From CAYXLI01 sp964464925 (GTDB lineage: Bacteria; Acidobacteriota; Terriglobia; Bryobacterales; Bryobacteraceae), in the NCBI GenBank assembly GCA_964464925.1, contig CAYXLI010000001.1, positions 248,001-312,000 of the forward strand: 64,000 bases of DNA, given 5' to 3'. The notes under the pieces were generated by a model. It did not search any database. It saw nothing but the letters and a program-made list of their open reading frames with translations, and had not been told where the DNA came from. Below, in pieces: positions 23,685 through 32,848 of the stretch (the stretch's first letter is position 1; each line of letters opens with the position of its first letter). Both the position numbers and the translations under genes were made by a program.

Positions 23685-25997
23685 TCAGTAAAGAAGCGCC
23701 TGCACTCTTTTCTGCCGGAATAAATTCAGTTCGGAGGAGACCATAGCCTCCAAAGCAGCCGCATCCTGTCCCGATTCCAACCCTTTCAGTACGGCACGGT
23801 TTCCAACGAGTTTGGAATCCGCCTGCCAGCTCATTTTGCCGGGAAAGAGTTTCGCTATCGCGCTGCCTAGTTCCAGGCCGAATCGAGTGCTGTTGAAGGA
23901 ATCCCTGTCGGTGATTACAAAGCGGATCCCCTCAATGGTTTTTCCCGCGAAGTTCGACGTGGAAGGTTGAAACTTCGTTGGATACACGCGTAGTCCAGGG
24001 ATACCGCGGGCATTTAGGAAATTCGCGAGTTCCCGGCCGTCCATCCAATCTGCTCCGACCTGCTCGAAGGGTGCATCGGTACCGCGGCCTACAGAGTAGA
24101 CCTTTCCGCCCTCAAGCATCCCTATGCCCGGATAAAGAATTGCGGCGTTCAGGCTCCGCATGTTCGGTGACGGATTCACCCACGGCAGCCCGGTTGCGTC
24201 AAACCAGTCGGACCGGTGCCAATTCTTCATCGTGATCACCTGGAGATCCGCCTTTTGCGGCAGGGACGCATTATGAAATCGAGCGAGTTCTCCAATGGTC
24301 ATACCGTGACGTAAAGGAACATCCAGGCATCCTACAAAGCTTTTTAGATCGGAATCGAGCGGCACTGATTCCACGTGAGTTCCCGTAATGGGATTGGGCC
24401 GATCCAGAACAATATAAGGTATTTGCCGTTTCGCGGCATCTTCCAGCGAGTACGCCATCGTGCAGGAATATGTGTAGAAGCGGGCGCCGATATCCTGGAT
24501 ATCGAACACGAGCGTGTCCACATTTTTCAGCATTTCGTCGCTGATGTGTTTGTTGCCGGCGTACAGGCTGAAGACCGGGATTCCGCTGGCGGCGTCCTTG
24601 CTGTTGCCTATGTTCTCGCGATCTTCTACTCCTGCAATCCCGTGCTCTGGACTGAACAGCGCCGTAACTTTTACTCCGCCCGCGAGAAGTACGTCAACGT
24701 CGCGCTTGCCGTCTCTGGTAAGACCGGTGTGGTTGGTAATTAACCCGACACGTTTGCCCTTCAGCGAGGCGAAATGTTGTTCAACCAGAACGTCCAGACC
24801 GGTGAGTGTATTTCCGGTGGAAAGCTGGGATGCAACCATTTTCGGCCGATCCGCCATCGAGACTGTGGGCGGCACGTCCACTCCCAGACCAGCTGCGGCA
24901 ATGGTAGCGACCCGTGAACGCAGCGACACGATCGCGGTCTTGCGATGGGGATGGACACTGTTGGTCAGCAGAATTACGTAGCTGTTCGTGTAAGGATCCA
25001 TCCACATCGAGGTCCCAGTGAAACCGGTGTGACCATACGACCCGACCGGAAAGAGGTCTCCCCGGTTGCTCGAAAATGGCGACTCAATGTCCCAACCGAG
25101 ACCGCGCAATACCGGCTGATCGGCAGGCGTTTGCGGAGATGTTGCCTTGCGCACTGTTAGCGGGCTGAAGACGCGGACTCCCTGCCGCTGGCCCAAGCCG
25201 AGCAGCATTTCAGCGAATTTCGAAAGATCGGCAGCGGTGGTGAAGAGTCCCGCGTGCCCGGCCACACCGCCCATAAACCGCGTAGTCTCGTCATGCACGA
25301 TCCCGCGGAAGGGCTGTTTGGTGGCCTCGTCGAGCTCGGTCGGCGCGATTCGCGCACGCAGAGCGAGAGGAGGCTGAAACATAGACTCATTCATCCCAAG
25401 CGGAGCAAAAATGCGATCGTGCGCGTATTGCGGCAGGGACTGTCCGCTGACCCGGCGAACGATTTCGCCGAGCAGGATGTAGTTGATGTCGCTGTAGACA
25501 AACTTCACTCCCGGCGGATTGATGGGGCGATCCATGAGGGCTTTCTGGATCCCGGTTTCATAGCCGCTCCAGGCGGGTTTCAAGTCGAGGTCCGGACGCA
25601 GCCCGGAAAAATGCGTCATGAGATGCCGGACAGTGATATCGCTCTTCCCCCCCTGAAACTCCGGCAGGTATTTCGTAACCGGATCGTTCAGCCGGATCTT
25701 TCCTTCTTCAACTAGTTTGAGAATGCTCGAGGTGGTGGCGACCACCTTCGTTAGGGAAGCGGCGTCGAAGATTGTATCCAGCGTCATAGGCTCCTTCGCT
25801 GGAACAAGCGCGCGGTAGCCATACGCGCGTTCATACACCTTCTGGCCCGCGTGCCCGACCACGACAACCGCGCCGGGGATTTCTCCGGTGCGCACTGCTT
25901 CCGTGAGCAAGGCGTCCAGTGCTGGTCCGCCTGAGAATGAAACGGTCTGGGCCCATGCCGTGGCGCCGAGAGTAAATACCAGGAAGAGTTTCTTCAT
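23685..25997 (-). CDS. Fused beta-lactamase-type serine hydrolase and NamZ-type (DUF1343) muramidase
   Basis: 770 residues, exported by a signal peptide (residues 1-16). Residues about 20-370 are a class C beta-lactamase-fold hydrolase: SLTK at 81-84 (nucleophile and base), Tyr-Ser-Asp at 169-171 and HTG in YGHTGFTG. Residues about 385-770 are a DUF1343 domain (GLITNHTGLTRDG, FSPEHGIAG, VFDIQDIGARFYTY, VLDRPNPI), the family of the exo-N-acetylmuramidase NamZ. In Bacillus subtilis the amidase AmiE (also a beta-lactamase fold) and NamZ are separate neighbours in muropeptide recovery. One chain here could strip the peptide and then release terminal N-acetylmuramic acid. The order of action is inferred. 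Confidence 0.88.
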   Translation of the reverse strand: MKKLFLVFTLGATAWAQTVSFSGGPALDALLTEAVRTGEIPGAVVVVGHAGQKVYERAYGYRALVPAKEPMTLDTIFDAASLTKVVATTSSILKLVEEGKIRLNDPVTKYLPEFQGGKSDITVRHLMTHFSGLRPDLDLKPAWSGYETGIQKALMDRPINPPGVKFVYSDINYILLGEIVRRVSGQSLPQYAHDRIFAPLGMNESMFQPPLALRARIAPTELDEATKQPFRGIVHDETTRFMGGVAGHAGLFTTAADLSKFAEMLLGLGQRQGVRVFSPLTVRKATSPQTPADQPVLRGLGWDIESPFSSNRGDLFPVGSYGHTGFTGTSMWMDPYTNSYVILLTNSVHPHRKTAIVSLRSRVATIAAAGLGVDVPPTVSMADRPKMVASQLSTGNTLTGLDVLVEQHFASLKGKRVGLITNHTGLTRDGKRDVDVLLAGGVKVTALFSPEHGIAGVEDRENIGNSKDAASGIPVFSLYAGNKHISDEMLKNVDTLVFDIQDIGARFYTYSCTMAYSLEDAAKRQIPYIVLDRPNPITGTHVESVPLDSDLKSFVGCLDVPLRHGMTIGELARFHNASLPQKADLQVITMKNWHRSDWFDATGLPWVNPSPNMRSLNAAILYPGIGMLEGGKVYSVGRGTDAPFEQVGADWMDGRELANFLNARGIPGLRVYPTKFQPSTSNFAGKTIEGIRFVITDRDSFNSTRFGLELGSAIAKLFPGKMSWQADSKLVGNRAVLKGLESGQDAAALEAMVSSELNLFRQKRVQALLY

Positions 25998-26302
25998 TGC
26001 AGCTTGGTGGCGATTTCCTCGAGAAGCACAGCGAGATTGACGTCCGCTTGTGTAATTCCACCCGAATCATGCGTGACAAGATCGATGCTGACACGGTTAT
26101 AGACGTTCGCCCACTCCGGATGATGATCCATTTTTTCGATTTGCGGCGCCGCCGCGGCCATGAAGCCGAATGCGTACGCGAAGTTCTTGAATTGATAATC
26201 CCGGTGCAGTTTCCCGGCGTTGATGGTCCAGCCCGGCAGGGATTGAATTGCCTGCTGCACTGCGTCGTCGGATAGTTTGGGGTATCGCGGCATACCCTTC
26301 AT
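25994..26302 (-). CDS. Pterin-4-alpha-carbinolamine dehydratase
   Basis: 102 residues, the family's normal size. The signature KMDHHPEWANVYNRVSIDLVTHD holds the two catalytic His residues, and FGFMAAAAPQIE is the preceding helix. It dehydrates the 4a-hydroxy-tetrahydropterin left by aromatic amino acid hydroxylases, or serves a related pterin reaction. It overlaps the muramidase fusion by 4 bases and lies 5 bases after the SDR. No phenylalanine hydroxylase is nearby. Start at 26302 or the ATG three codons later. Confidence 0.9.
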   Translation of the reverse strand: MKGMPRYPKLSDDAVQQAIQSLPGWTINAGKLHRDYQFKNFAYAFGFMAAAAPQIEKMDHHPEWANVYNRVSIDLVTHDSGGITQADVNLAVLLEEIATKLQ

Positions 26303-26307
26303 TGTGC

Positions 26308-26982
26308 CTAAGCGCGGCCGTAGACGGGGATCAGCGCTCCACTGATATCACCGGACTCCGGAGAAGCGAGCCAGAGGGCATGCTGTGCTATGGCCTGGGG
26401 CTTCACCCATTTTGCCTGTTCCTCCGGCGAACCCCAGTTCCTGTTCGCCGGGGTATCGATGGTGCTGGGTAACAGTACGTTTGCTGTGATGCCTTTGTCC
26501 TTCAGCTCTTCAGCCGTCGCAATGACGAGTGCGTTGAGACCCGCCTTCGACGCGCTATATGCGGCCAACCCGCGGGCAGGAATGACGCCCGCCCGGGAAC
26601 CTATGGCAATGATGCGCCCACCTGCGCGCATGTGCGGTATAGAGGCGCGCAAAACATAGAAAGCTGCATTCAAATTGATCTGCAGCATCTTGTTCCAGGT
26701 CTCGTCGTCTGTCTCCGGTACGGTTTGACCTCCGGCGAATCCGCCCAGCACATGGACCAGCACGTCAATGCGCTTCGCGGTCCGGACGATATGCGCCATC
26801 ACTTCCCTTGCCACCTTGCTCGATGTCAGGTCGGCGGCGACAGAGTGGAATCTCTCATTGGTCCGGTCACCTCCGGACCGGCTGACACCATAGACAACAT
26901 CGCCCATCTGCAGAAAAGCATCTGTGACTGCGCCGCCCAGGCCTCCGGAGGCGCCCGTGATCACTACAATCCGTTCCGCCAT
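26308..26982 (-). CDS. Short-chain dehydrogenase/reductase (SDR)
   Basis: 224 residues with TGASGGLGGAV for cofactor binding, a HVLGGFAG segment in place of the usual NNAG, IAIGSRAG and YSASKAG with the catalytic Tyr and Lys. A 5-base gap separates it from the dehydratase gene downstream, so the two are probably co-transcribed; a pterin substrate is possible but only inferred from that position. The start lies 14 bases from the divergent Memo-family frame, so the promoters must overlap. Confidence 0.85.
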   Translation of the reverse strand: MAERIVVITGASGGLGGAVTDAFLQMGDVVYGVSRSGGDRTNERFHSVAADLTSSKVAREVMAHIVRTAKRIDVLVHVLGGFAGGQTVPETDDETWNKMLQINLNAAFYVLRASIPHMRAGGRIIAIGSRAGVIPARGLAAYSASKAGLNALVIATAEELKDKGITANVLLPSTIDTPANRNWGSPEEQAKWVKPQAIAQHALWLASPESGDISGALIPVYGRA

Positions 26983-26990
26983 CGTTCCTC

Positions 26991-26998
26991 GCTATCAT
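26991..26998 (+). promoter_or_regulatory. Candidate -10 element of a leaderless Memo-family mRNA
   Basis: GCTATCAT at 26991-26998 includes a -10-like TATCAT. Seven bases later lies the last of four in-frame ATG codons (27006), which would make this transcript start at or next to its start codon. The same octamer precedes three other genes in this window. Confidence 0.35.
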
Positions 26999-27005
26999 GA
27001 TGATG

Positions 27006-28211
27006 ATGGCACAAGCGCTCCCACGGTTGCGGATGAACCTGGATTTTATGCCATCGCCAATTGAGGATCGGCCTGGTTTGCTGATCCGCGATAACTTTCA
27101 ATATTCAGACGCCGTTCTGGTGATTCCTCCAGTGCTGGTGCAGTGCCTGAGTTGTTTCGACGGAGAGCAGACCGAACTCGATTTACGGCAGTTGCTGGTA
27201 GATCTGACTGGGCAAATCGATGTGGGCCAGGTGGTGGATCATCTACGCACATCGCTGAGCACGGCTGGATTCCTGCACGACGATACGTATGAGCAGTTGC
27301 GTGAGGCGCGGGAGAAAGAGTTTGCCGACGCTCCGCTACGCGTGCCGCGTCATGCTGGAGGAGCATACCCCGAGGAACCGGAACCGCTGCGCAAAACGCT
27401 GAACGGATATATGGATGGCCAGGAACCGCGGGCAGACGGCAAACTGATCGGCATTGCGGCTCCGCATGTGAGCCCGTTCGGCGGATGGGAGAGCTATCGC
27501 GCAGCCTACGGTGCACTCACCGAAGAGCATAGAGACCGGACCTTCGTGATTCTCGGCACATCTCACTATGGTGCACCGGACCGGTTCGGCCTGACTCGCA
27601 AGCCATTTCTGACGCCGTATGGACAGGCACGGACCGATTTGCAGCTGGTGGAAGAACTGGCATCCCAACCGGCCGCATTGATGGAAGATTACTGCCATTC
27701 CGTGGAGCATTCGATCGAGTTCCAGGTCGTGTTTCTCCAGCATCTGTTTGGATCGGACATCACGATTGTTCCGATTCTGTGCGGTTCCTACTTCAAGAGC
27801 ATGCAGAGGCGTGGCTTACCCGAGGACGACGAACAGGTGAAGCGGTTCCTGGGGACACTCGGCGATATCGCAGCACTACGGGGTAGGGAATTGCTCTGGG
27901 TGCTGGGGATCGACATGGCCCACATGGGCCCGAAGTATGGCGATGCGCTGGAAGCACGTGCGAACGAGGGGGAGATGCTCGGCGTGACGGAGCGCGACCA
28001 ACTGCGCATCGAGCGAATCAACGCAGGCGACGCACAGGGCTTCTGGGAACTGGTCCGCGAAAATGAGGATGATCTGAAGTGGTGCGGTTCGTCGCCCCTC
28101 TACACATTCCTCAAAGCGGTTCCGCAGGCTCGCGGAACGCTGCGGCGCTACCAGCAGTGGAATATAGACAAAGATAGCGTCGTGAGCTTCGCCGGCATGA
28201 CATTTTCCTGA
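27006..28211 (+). CDS. Memo-family (AmmeMemoRadiSam system protein B) protein
   Basis: 401 residues from the last of four tandem ATG codons (26997, 27000, 27003, 27006), chosen because TATCAT just before it fits a -10 element. Residues about 1-120 form an N-terminal extension with RPGLLIRDNFQYSD, as in the B protein of AmmeMemoRadiSam systems. The rest is a Memo domain with its histidines: GIAAPHVSPFGGWESY, ILGTSHYG and EHSIEFQVVFLQHLFG. The fold resembles class III extradiol dioxygenases. In AmmeMemoRadiSam gene sets it occurs with AMMECR1 and a radical SAM protein; neither is in this window. Confidence 0.85.
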   Translation: MAQALPRLRMNLDFMPSPIEDRPGLLIRDNFQYSDAVLVIPPVLVQCLSCFDGEQTELDLRQLLVDLTGQIDVGQVVDHLRTSLSTAGFLHDDTYEQLREAREKEFADAPLRVPRHAGGAYPEEPEPLRKTLNGYMDGQEPRADGKLIGIAAPHVSPFGGWESYRAAYGALTEEHRDRTFVILGTSHYGAPDRFGLTRKPFLTPYGQARTDLQLVEELASQPAALMEDYCHSVEHSIEFQVVFLQHLFGSDITIVPILCGSYFKSMQRRGLPEDDEQVKRFLGTLGDIAALRGRELLWVLGIDMAHMGPKYGDALEARANEGEMLGVTERDQLRIERINAGDAQGFWELVRENEDDLKWCGSSPLYTFLKAVPQARGTLRRYQQWNIDKDSVVSFAGMTFS

Positions 28212-28219
28212 TCGCCTCG

Positions 28220-29314
28220 CTATTGGACAACTGCCGCGAGCCAGTAGCCTGGGCGCGTGCGCACTTCCAACCCGCGTCGCTTCACGACCACGCGAATCGT
28301 GTGAAATCCGCCTTCTTCTTTATTGTTCGGATTGTATGCAATCAGGTATTGATTGTGGATCTCACGCCCGATTTCAGCAGCCGCAGTTTCCAACGATTTT
28401 TGGCTCAGGAACGGAATCTCTCGTCCCCCCGTATATTTCGTGAACACCTCCACCGGGTTGTCCACAAATATTTCCTTCACCGACTTGAAAATTCCGACGA
28501 AGACCGGGATGAAGTTGGCTCCGTAGCCCTGCCCGCCTGTCATTTGAATGGCCGAATCGGGTGTCTGGGGCCCACCGCCTGGTATGTTGCGTGCCGTGGG
28601 AGGAATCGGGTCCGGCCGTGGGTAGCGCGGCTTGGAACTGAACTCCGCGAACATGCGAGACATATTCAGTGAGTAGATCATGACATTCCCGACCTGTGTG
28701 CTAGTGAGCGTCTCGCGCAGCTTTCCCTCGCTTCCATGGTCTCGGGATTCACTGATGAGCAGGATTACGCGCCGCCTTTCCTGCGGACGCGACCGGAGCA
28801 TCCTGGTCGCTTCTTCCACCGCATCATTCAGGCGGCTGGTGGAACTGCCTGGCTTGATTTTCTTGAGCGCTGCTTCGAGTACGCTCGGATCGCTAGTGAA
28901 ATCCTGAATCTTCTGTAACCGGTGATCGAACGCGAGGAGAGCGACTTCTCCAGCCTCCCCCGCCACCATGTTCTGCAGCATCGTTCCCAGCCGCTGGATT
29001 TTTGGCAAGATTGCGTCTACCTTGTCGTTCGCTTGAATCGCCACAACAAGCGAAATAGGCGCGTAGATCTCATCCACGCGGATATTCTGCAGCTTGTCAT
29101 TGTCATACACTTCGAACTCGGCCGGCTTCAGCCCCTGCACGTAATTCCCGTCTTTATCCATGACGGTAGTGGGAGCAACCACCTCCTCCGTCCGTTGTGT
29201 GAAGGTTTTTACCGGACCTTCCTGTGCCGGTTGCTGCGGTTGTTGCTCCTGGGAATGGAGAAGAACACCGGTCATTGCCAGCGTAACAACCAGTACACCT
29301 AGAGTGCGCGGCAT
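28220..29314 (-). CDS. Exported VWFA-related protein (Acidobacteria type)
   Basis: 364 residues. A signal peptide (LGVLVVTLAMTGVLLHSQ) and a Gln/Pro-rich linker precede the segment VVAPTTVMDKDGNYVQGLKPAEFEVYDN, which opens the VWFA-related family found mostly in Acidobacteria. The VWA-like core follows (about 80-260), but the metal-binding DxSxS site reads AIQANDK, so it probably does not hold a metal. RRVILLISESRDHGSE and NQYLIAYNPNNKEEGGFHTIRV are other conserved parts. The function of the family is not known. It starts 12 bases after mog. Confidence 0.88.
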   Translation of the reverse strand: MPRTLGVLVVTLAMTGVLLHSQEQQPQQPAQEGPVKTFTQRTEEVVAPTTVMDKDGNYVQGLKPAEFEVYDNDKLQNIRVDEIYAPISLVVAIQANDKVDAILPKIQRLGTMLQNMVAGEAGEVALLAFDHRLQKIQDFTSDPSVLEAALKKIKPGSSTSRLNDAVEEATRMLRSRPQERRRVILLISESRDHGSEGKLRETLTSTQVGNVMIYSLNMSRMFAEFSSKPRYPRPDPIPPTARNIPGGGPQTPDSAIQMTGGQGYGANFIPVFVGIFKSVKEIFVDNPVEVFTKYTGGREIPFLSQKSLETAAAEIGREIHNQYLIAYNPNNKEEGGFHTIRVVVKRRGLEVRTRPGYWLAAVVQ

Positions 29315-29326
29315 ATTTATCTGACG

Positions 29327-29830
29327 TTACCTTTCGGATGGGAGTTTCGGAAGCGACTTGTGTTCCGTATTCCCACTTAAGAGATCCACCACGTGTGGCA
29401 CGAGTTCCACAATTGTATTCAATGATTCGATAGCGCCCTTCGGCGAACCAGGAAGATTAACGATGCACGTACGCCCCCTCGTGCCCGCAACTGCACGTGA
29501 TAAAACGGCGAAGCGCGTTGCTTTCCGTCCCTCCATTCGCATCACTTCTCCGAATCCAGGCAATTCACGTTCCAGAATTGAGAGCGTAGCTTCCGGCGTT
29601 ACATCGCGTAATGCCACGCCCGTTCCGCCGGTTGTAAAAATCGCGTCGGCGTTGCCCGAATCCGCCAGCTCCGCGAGACGCGCCGCGATTGCGTTGTGGT
29701 CATCCGGCAAGACGTCGGACAGAACGGTCCAGCCTAGTTCTTCCAGTCTCGCCTGCACAGCCGGGCCTGAGATGTCGACGCGGAGTCCGGCGAAACTCGA
29801 ATCGCTGATCGTAAGTACCCAGGCCTTCAC
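29327..29830 (-). CDS. MogA/MoaB-family molybdopterin adenylyltransferase
   Basis: 167 residues. VLTISDSSFAG at the N-terminus and TTGGTGVALRDVTPEAT in the middle are the family marks, with VNLPGSPKGAIES near the C-terminus. It adenylates molybdopterin before metal insertion by MoeA. It overlaps moaC by 4 bases, and moeA lies just before that, so three steps of molybdenum cofactor synthesis share one operon. Whether it is MogA or MoaB type cannot be decided from this alone. Confidence 0.92.
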   Translation of the reverse strand: MKAWVLTISDSSFAGLRVDISGPAVQARLEELGWTVLSDVLPDDHNAIAARLAELADSGNADAIFTTGGTGVALRDVTPEATLSILERELPGFGEVMRMEGRKATRFAVLSRAVAGTRGRTCIVNLPGSPKGAIESLNTIVELVPHVVDLLSGNTEHKSLPKLPSER

Positions 29831-30288
29831 CGGCGGTAGTCTCCGCTCTTTCCGCCGGTCTTCTCCAACAGGTACAGATCCTGTATCTCGATCGATTTGT
29901 CCAATGCTTTCGTCATGTCATAAACGGTGAGGGCTGCGATCGATGCCGCTGTGAGTGCCTCCATCTCCACGCCCGTCGGACCAGTCGTAGTCGCACTCGA
30001 AATGATGCGGACCCCCTTGCTCTCCACCTCTACCTCCACGTCGACATGCGAAATTTGCAGGGGATGGCAGAGCGGAATCAACTCCGAAGTTTTTTTCGCC
30101 GCTTGAATGCCAGCGATGCGAGCCACTTCAAGTGGATTCCCTTTCGGATTTTCAGGCAGCTTTTTTAAGACGGCGGGACGGATTCTGACGAAAGCGTGCG
30201 CACGCGCGGTGCGCCTGGTGTCCTGCTTGGCGGAGACGTCCACCATTCGCGCCTCACCTTTCGAATCGTAATGCGAGAGGCGTCTCAT
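29827..30288 (-). CDS. moaC: Cyclic pyranopterin monophosphate synthase MoaC
   Basis: 153 residues. LSHYDSKGEARMVDVSAKQDTRR, KTSELIPLCHPLQISHVDVE and TGVEMEALTAASIAALTVYDM hold the conserved catalytic and hexamer-interface residues. It converts the product of MoaA to cyclic pyranopterin phosphate. MoaA itself is not in the window. It overlaps moeA and mog by 4 bases each. Confidence 0.96.
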   Translation of the reverse strand: MRRLSHYDSKGEARMVDVSAKQDTRRTARAHAFVRIRPAVLKKLPENPKGNPLEVARIAGIQAAKKTSELIPLCHPLQISHVDVEVEVESKGVRIISSATTTGPTGVEMEALTAASIAALTVYDMTKALDKSIEIQDLYLLEKTGGKSGDYRR

Positions 30289-31475
30289 GGCACGAGTACC
30301 TGGATCAGTTCACCGGCTTTCCATGTTTCACGCTCCGGATCTGTGACAAGAAACGCATTCGCGCGCGCGAGTGCAGGCACGTCGCCCGAGCCCGACCAGG
30401 TGACGGGCGTCAGCGCACCATCGTCGCCGAGCACGGCGGGAAGAAATCGTGTCAGGCCCGTCTTCACACGGACGTCGCGGGTCAGCGGCGCGAGCGCAAC
30501 CGGGAGCGGGGCTGTTGCTTCTCCGCCGAGGAGCTGAATTGCCGCTCGAGCGAACAAGTGGAAGGTAACCATCGTCGAGCCCGGATTGCCTGGCAGTCCG
30601 AAAAAGAAACGCCCTCCGGCGCGACCGAAGACGAGTGGCTGGCCTGGCTGAATCAGAACACGATCAAAGTAGAATTGAGCTCCGAATTCCGCCAGAACCG
30701 GCTCTACTACGTCATACTTCCCGGCCGATACTCCGCCGCTCAGCAGCAGCAGATCCTCCCGCAGACCGAGTTCTGCAAGCTTCCGTGTCGCCTCGGTGTT
30801 GTCGCGGGCAACCGGAAGAATGACCGGAATTCCCCCGGCATTTTGCACCTGCGCCGCGATCGAGTAAGTGTTCGAGTTGCGGATCTGATGCGCCTCCGGG
30901 GTGTCCGCTACCTCTACAATCTCATCGCCTGTGGGCAGGATCGCTACGCGAGGCCGGGCATAGACGCGAACATCGGCAACGCCCGTCATCGCTAGCATCG
31001 CCGCTTGCGCGAAACCGATCCGTTGTCCGCGAGCGAGCACTAACGCGCTGCTTGCCGCTTCGCAACCCTGCGGGTTGATGAAATCGCCGGAGCGAACAGG
31101 CTTCTCTGTTGTGATCCACTCGCCGTCGCGCACGATGTGTTCGACCATGATCACGGCGTCCGCACCTTCCGGCATCGACGCGCCTGTCATGATTTCGATC
31201 GCCTCGCCCCGTCCGAGCGGTGAGGCGAAGCGTTCCCCTGCGCGCACCTCGCCGATGACTCGCACTTTGCCGGGGAAGTCAGATGCCCGCACGGCGAAAC
31301 CATCGCGGACAGAACGAGCCAGCGCCGGAATATCGCGGTCCGCGCGGATATCCCGCGCGAGTACGCGTCCGTTCGCCTCCAACAGAGGGACCGTTTCCAC
31401 GGAAGGTTCGCTTCGGAGTTCCAGTACCCGGTCCAGCACGCACTGGCGCGCTTGCGGATACGTCAATGTGCCCAC
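30285..31475 (-). CDS. moeA: Molybdopterin molybdenumtransferase MoeA
   Basis: 396 residues from the GTG at 31475, chosen because GTLTYPQARQCVLDRV matches the usual MoeA start; the frame runs to an ATG at 31544 that would overlap the kinase gene by 31 bases. Domain order is standard: SVRDGFAVRASD, GASMPEGADAVIMVE, LPTGDEIV, LLSGGVSAGKYDVVEPVL and GLPGNPGSTMVTFHLF. It inserts molybdate into adenylated molybdopterin. It is followed by moaC and mog with 4-base overlaps and preceded by a two-component system on the same strand. Confidence 0.95.
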   Translation of the reverse strand: MGTLTYPQARQCVLDRVLELRSEPSVETVPLLEANGRVLARDIRADRDIPALARSVRDGFAVRASDFPGKVRVIGEVRAGERFASPLGRGEAIEIMTGASMPEGADAVIMVEHIVRDGEWITTEKPVRSGDFINPQGCEAASSALVLARGQRIGFAQAAMLAMTGVADVRVYARPRVAILPTGDEIVEVADTPEAHQIRNSNTYSIAAQVQNAGGIPVILPVARDNTEATRKLAELGLREDLLLLSGGVSAGKYDVVEPVLAEFGAQFYFDRVLIQPGQPLVFGRAGGRFFFGLPGNPGSTMVTFHLFARAAIQLLGGEATAPLPVALAPLTRDVRVKTGLTRFLPAVLGDDGALTPVTWSGSGDVPALARANAFLVTDPERETWKAGELIQVLVP

Positions 31476-31513
31476 GAAGCCATTATTGCAGTGCGCTGCA
31501 GTCGATTCGCGCA

Positions 31514-32842
31514 CTAGACCGGCAAGCTCAGCAGAGCCTGGCATCCTGGGGGTGGTTGCCGGTTTTCCAGCACTAGTCCGCCGCCGTGCGCTTCTGCGAT
31601 TTGCCGGCTCAGTACGAGGCCGATTCCCGAACCGCCCGGCTTGGTAGTGAAGAAAGGTACGAATAGGTTCGCGGTATTCGAGAGGCCGGGCCCCTCGTCG
31701 CGCACGTAGACTTCGAGCATAGACCCCGTTCTGGTCCAGCCCACCGCCACTCCACCGCCTGTTTGCATGGAGGCATCCGCCGCGTTCCTAACCAGGTTGA
31801 TGAGTAGCTGGTCGAGCTGATCCTGATCCCCTTGAATCACCAGCCGCGGGCCCGTGTCCACCCGGAGGGTGATGCGCGTTTCGAGCGCGATCACTCGCCT
31901 CACCCACTCCTCAACCTGAACCGGACCGAAGCTGGGCCTGGGCATTTTGGCCAGCCGCGCATATGAGCCGAGAAACCGGCTCAGGCCCTCACTCCGTGTG
32001 GCGATGATACCGAGGCCGCGCTGCATGTCTTCCTGCCAGTCTTCGGGCAGTGGGTTCCGGCGCACTATGGTGCCGAGGCTCTCCGCAATCGATTTGATCG
32101 GCGTCAGAGAGTTGTTCAACTCGTGTCCCAGCACGCGGACCAATCTCTGCCACGCCTGCAGTTCTTCTTCACGCAGTGGACGTGTCAGATCCGTGATTAC
32201 CAGCAGGTTATGCGGAAGCCCGCCTTCGCGAAACGTGCTGCGGTTCAAGCCCCAGCGCCCGGCGCCTCCCCGGAACGTGCGCTGCAAAGTGCGTTGCGCC
32301 TCGCCTGCCAAACAGTCGGACAGGTCAAGCTGTTCGGCGGAAAGGTCCATAATCCGCTCCGCCGCACTGCCCAGGAGCCGCTCGCCTGCCGGATTCACCA
32401 GCTTGAGCTTCTGCTCGGCATCGAACGCAAAAATCGCTACGTCGATCTCCTCGATAATCTTGCGCAGCAGCGTCGTTGCTTCCAGCGCCCCCAGCCGCTG
32501 CGCTCTTAACGTGGAGCCCATCGCGTTCACCTGCTGCATCACTTCTCCGAGCGCGTCCTCCGCTTCGGCATCGCGTGCGCGTATGGAGTAATCGCCCTCG
32601 CGCATTGCCTCAAGCAGGTTTGCCAGCGTGCGTAGCGGGGAAGCCACTTTTTCCCGCACTCCCGAAGCCATGCCGAGCCACCAGCCAATCACCAGCACGC
32701 CGAGCGTCCATTGGACTTTTGCTGAGTGCGGCTCCACCAGCAGAATCACCATCGCGGTCACCACGGCAGGTAGACCCGCGGCCAACGCCATCAATTGTAT
32801 GCGGCGTTCGTGGATCAGGTGAATTCGCCAGAATTTTCTCAC
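31514..32842 (-). CDS. NtrY-type sensor histidine kinase
   Basis: 442 residues. Two close membrane helices (about 17-36 and 46-62) with almost no extracellular loop are followed by a HAMP-like segment, a PAS domain (about 120-225, with EEIDVAIFAFDAEQKLKLVN), a histidine kinase core with H-box VLGHELNNSLTPIKSIAE, N-box NLVRNAADAS, and G-boxes RDEGPGLSN and GGSGIGLVLSRQ. With so little outside the membrane it probably senses a cytoplasmic or membrane signal. It lies 6 bases after the sigma-54 response regulator it should phosphorylate. Confidence 0.9.
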   Translation of the reverse strand: MRKFWRIHLIHERRIQLMALAAGLPAVVTAMVILLVEPHSAKVQWTLGVLVIGWWLGMASGVREKVASPLRTLANLLEAMREGDYSIRARDAEAEDALGEVMQQVNAMGSTLRAQRLGALEATTLLRKIIEEIDVAIFAFDAEQKLKLVNPAGERLLGSAAERIMDLSAEQLDLSDCLAGEAQRTLQRTFRGGAGRWGLNRSTFREGGLPHNLLVITDLTRPLREEELQAWQRLVRVLGHELNNSLTPIKSIAESLGTIVRRNPLPEDWQEDMQRGLGIIATRSEGLSRFLGSYARLAKMPRPSFGPVQVEEWVRRVIALETRITLRVDTGPRLVIQGDQDQLDQLLINLVRNAADASMQTGGGVAVGWTRTGSMLEVYVRDEGPGLSNTANLFVPFFTTKPGGSGIGLVLSRQIAEAHGGGLVLENRQPPPGCQALLSLPV

Positions 32843-32848
32843 GACAGT

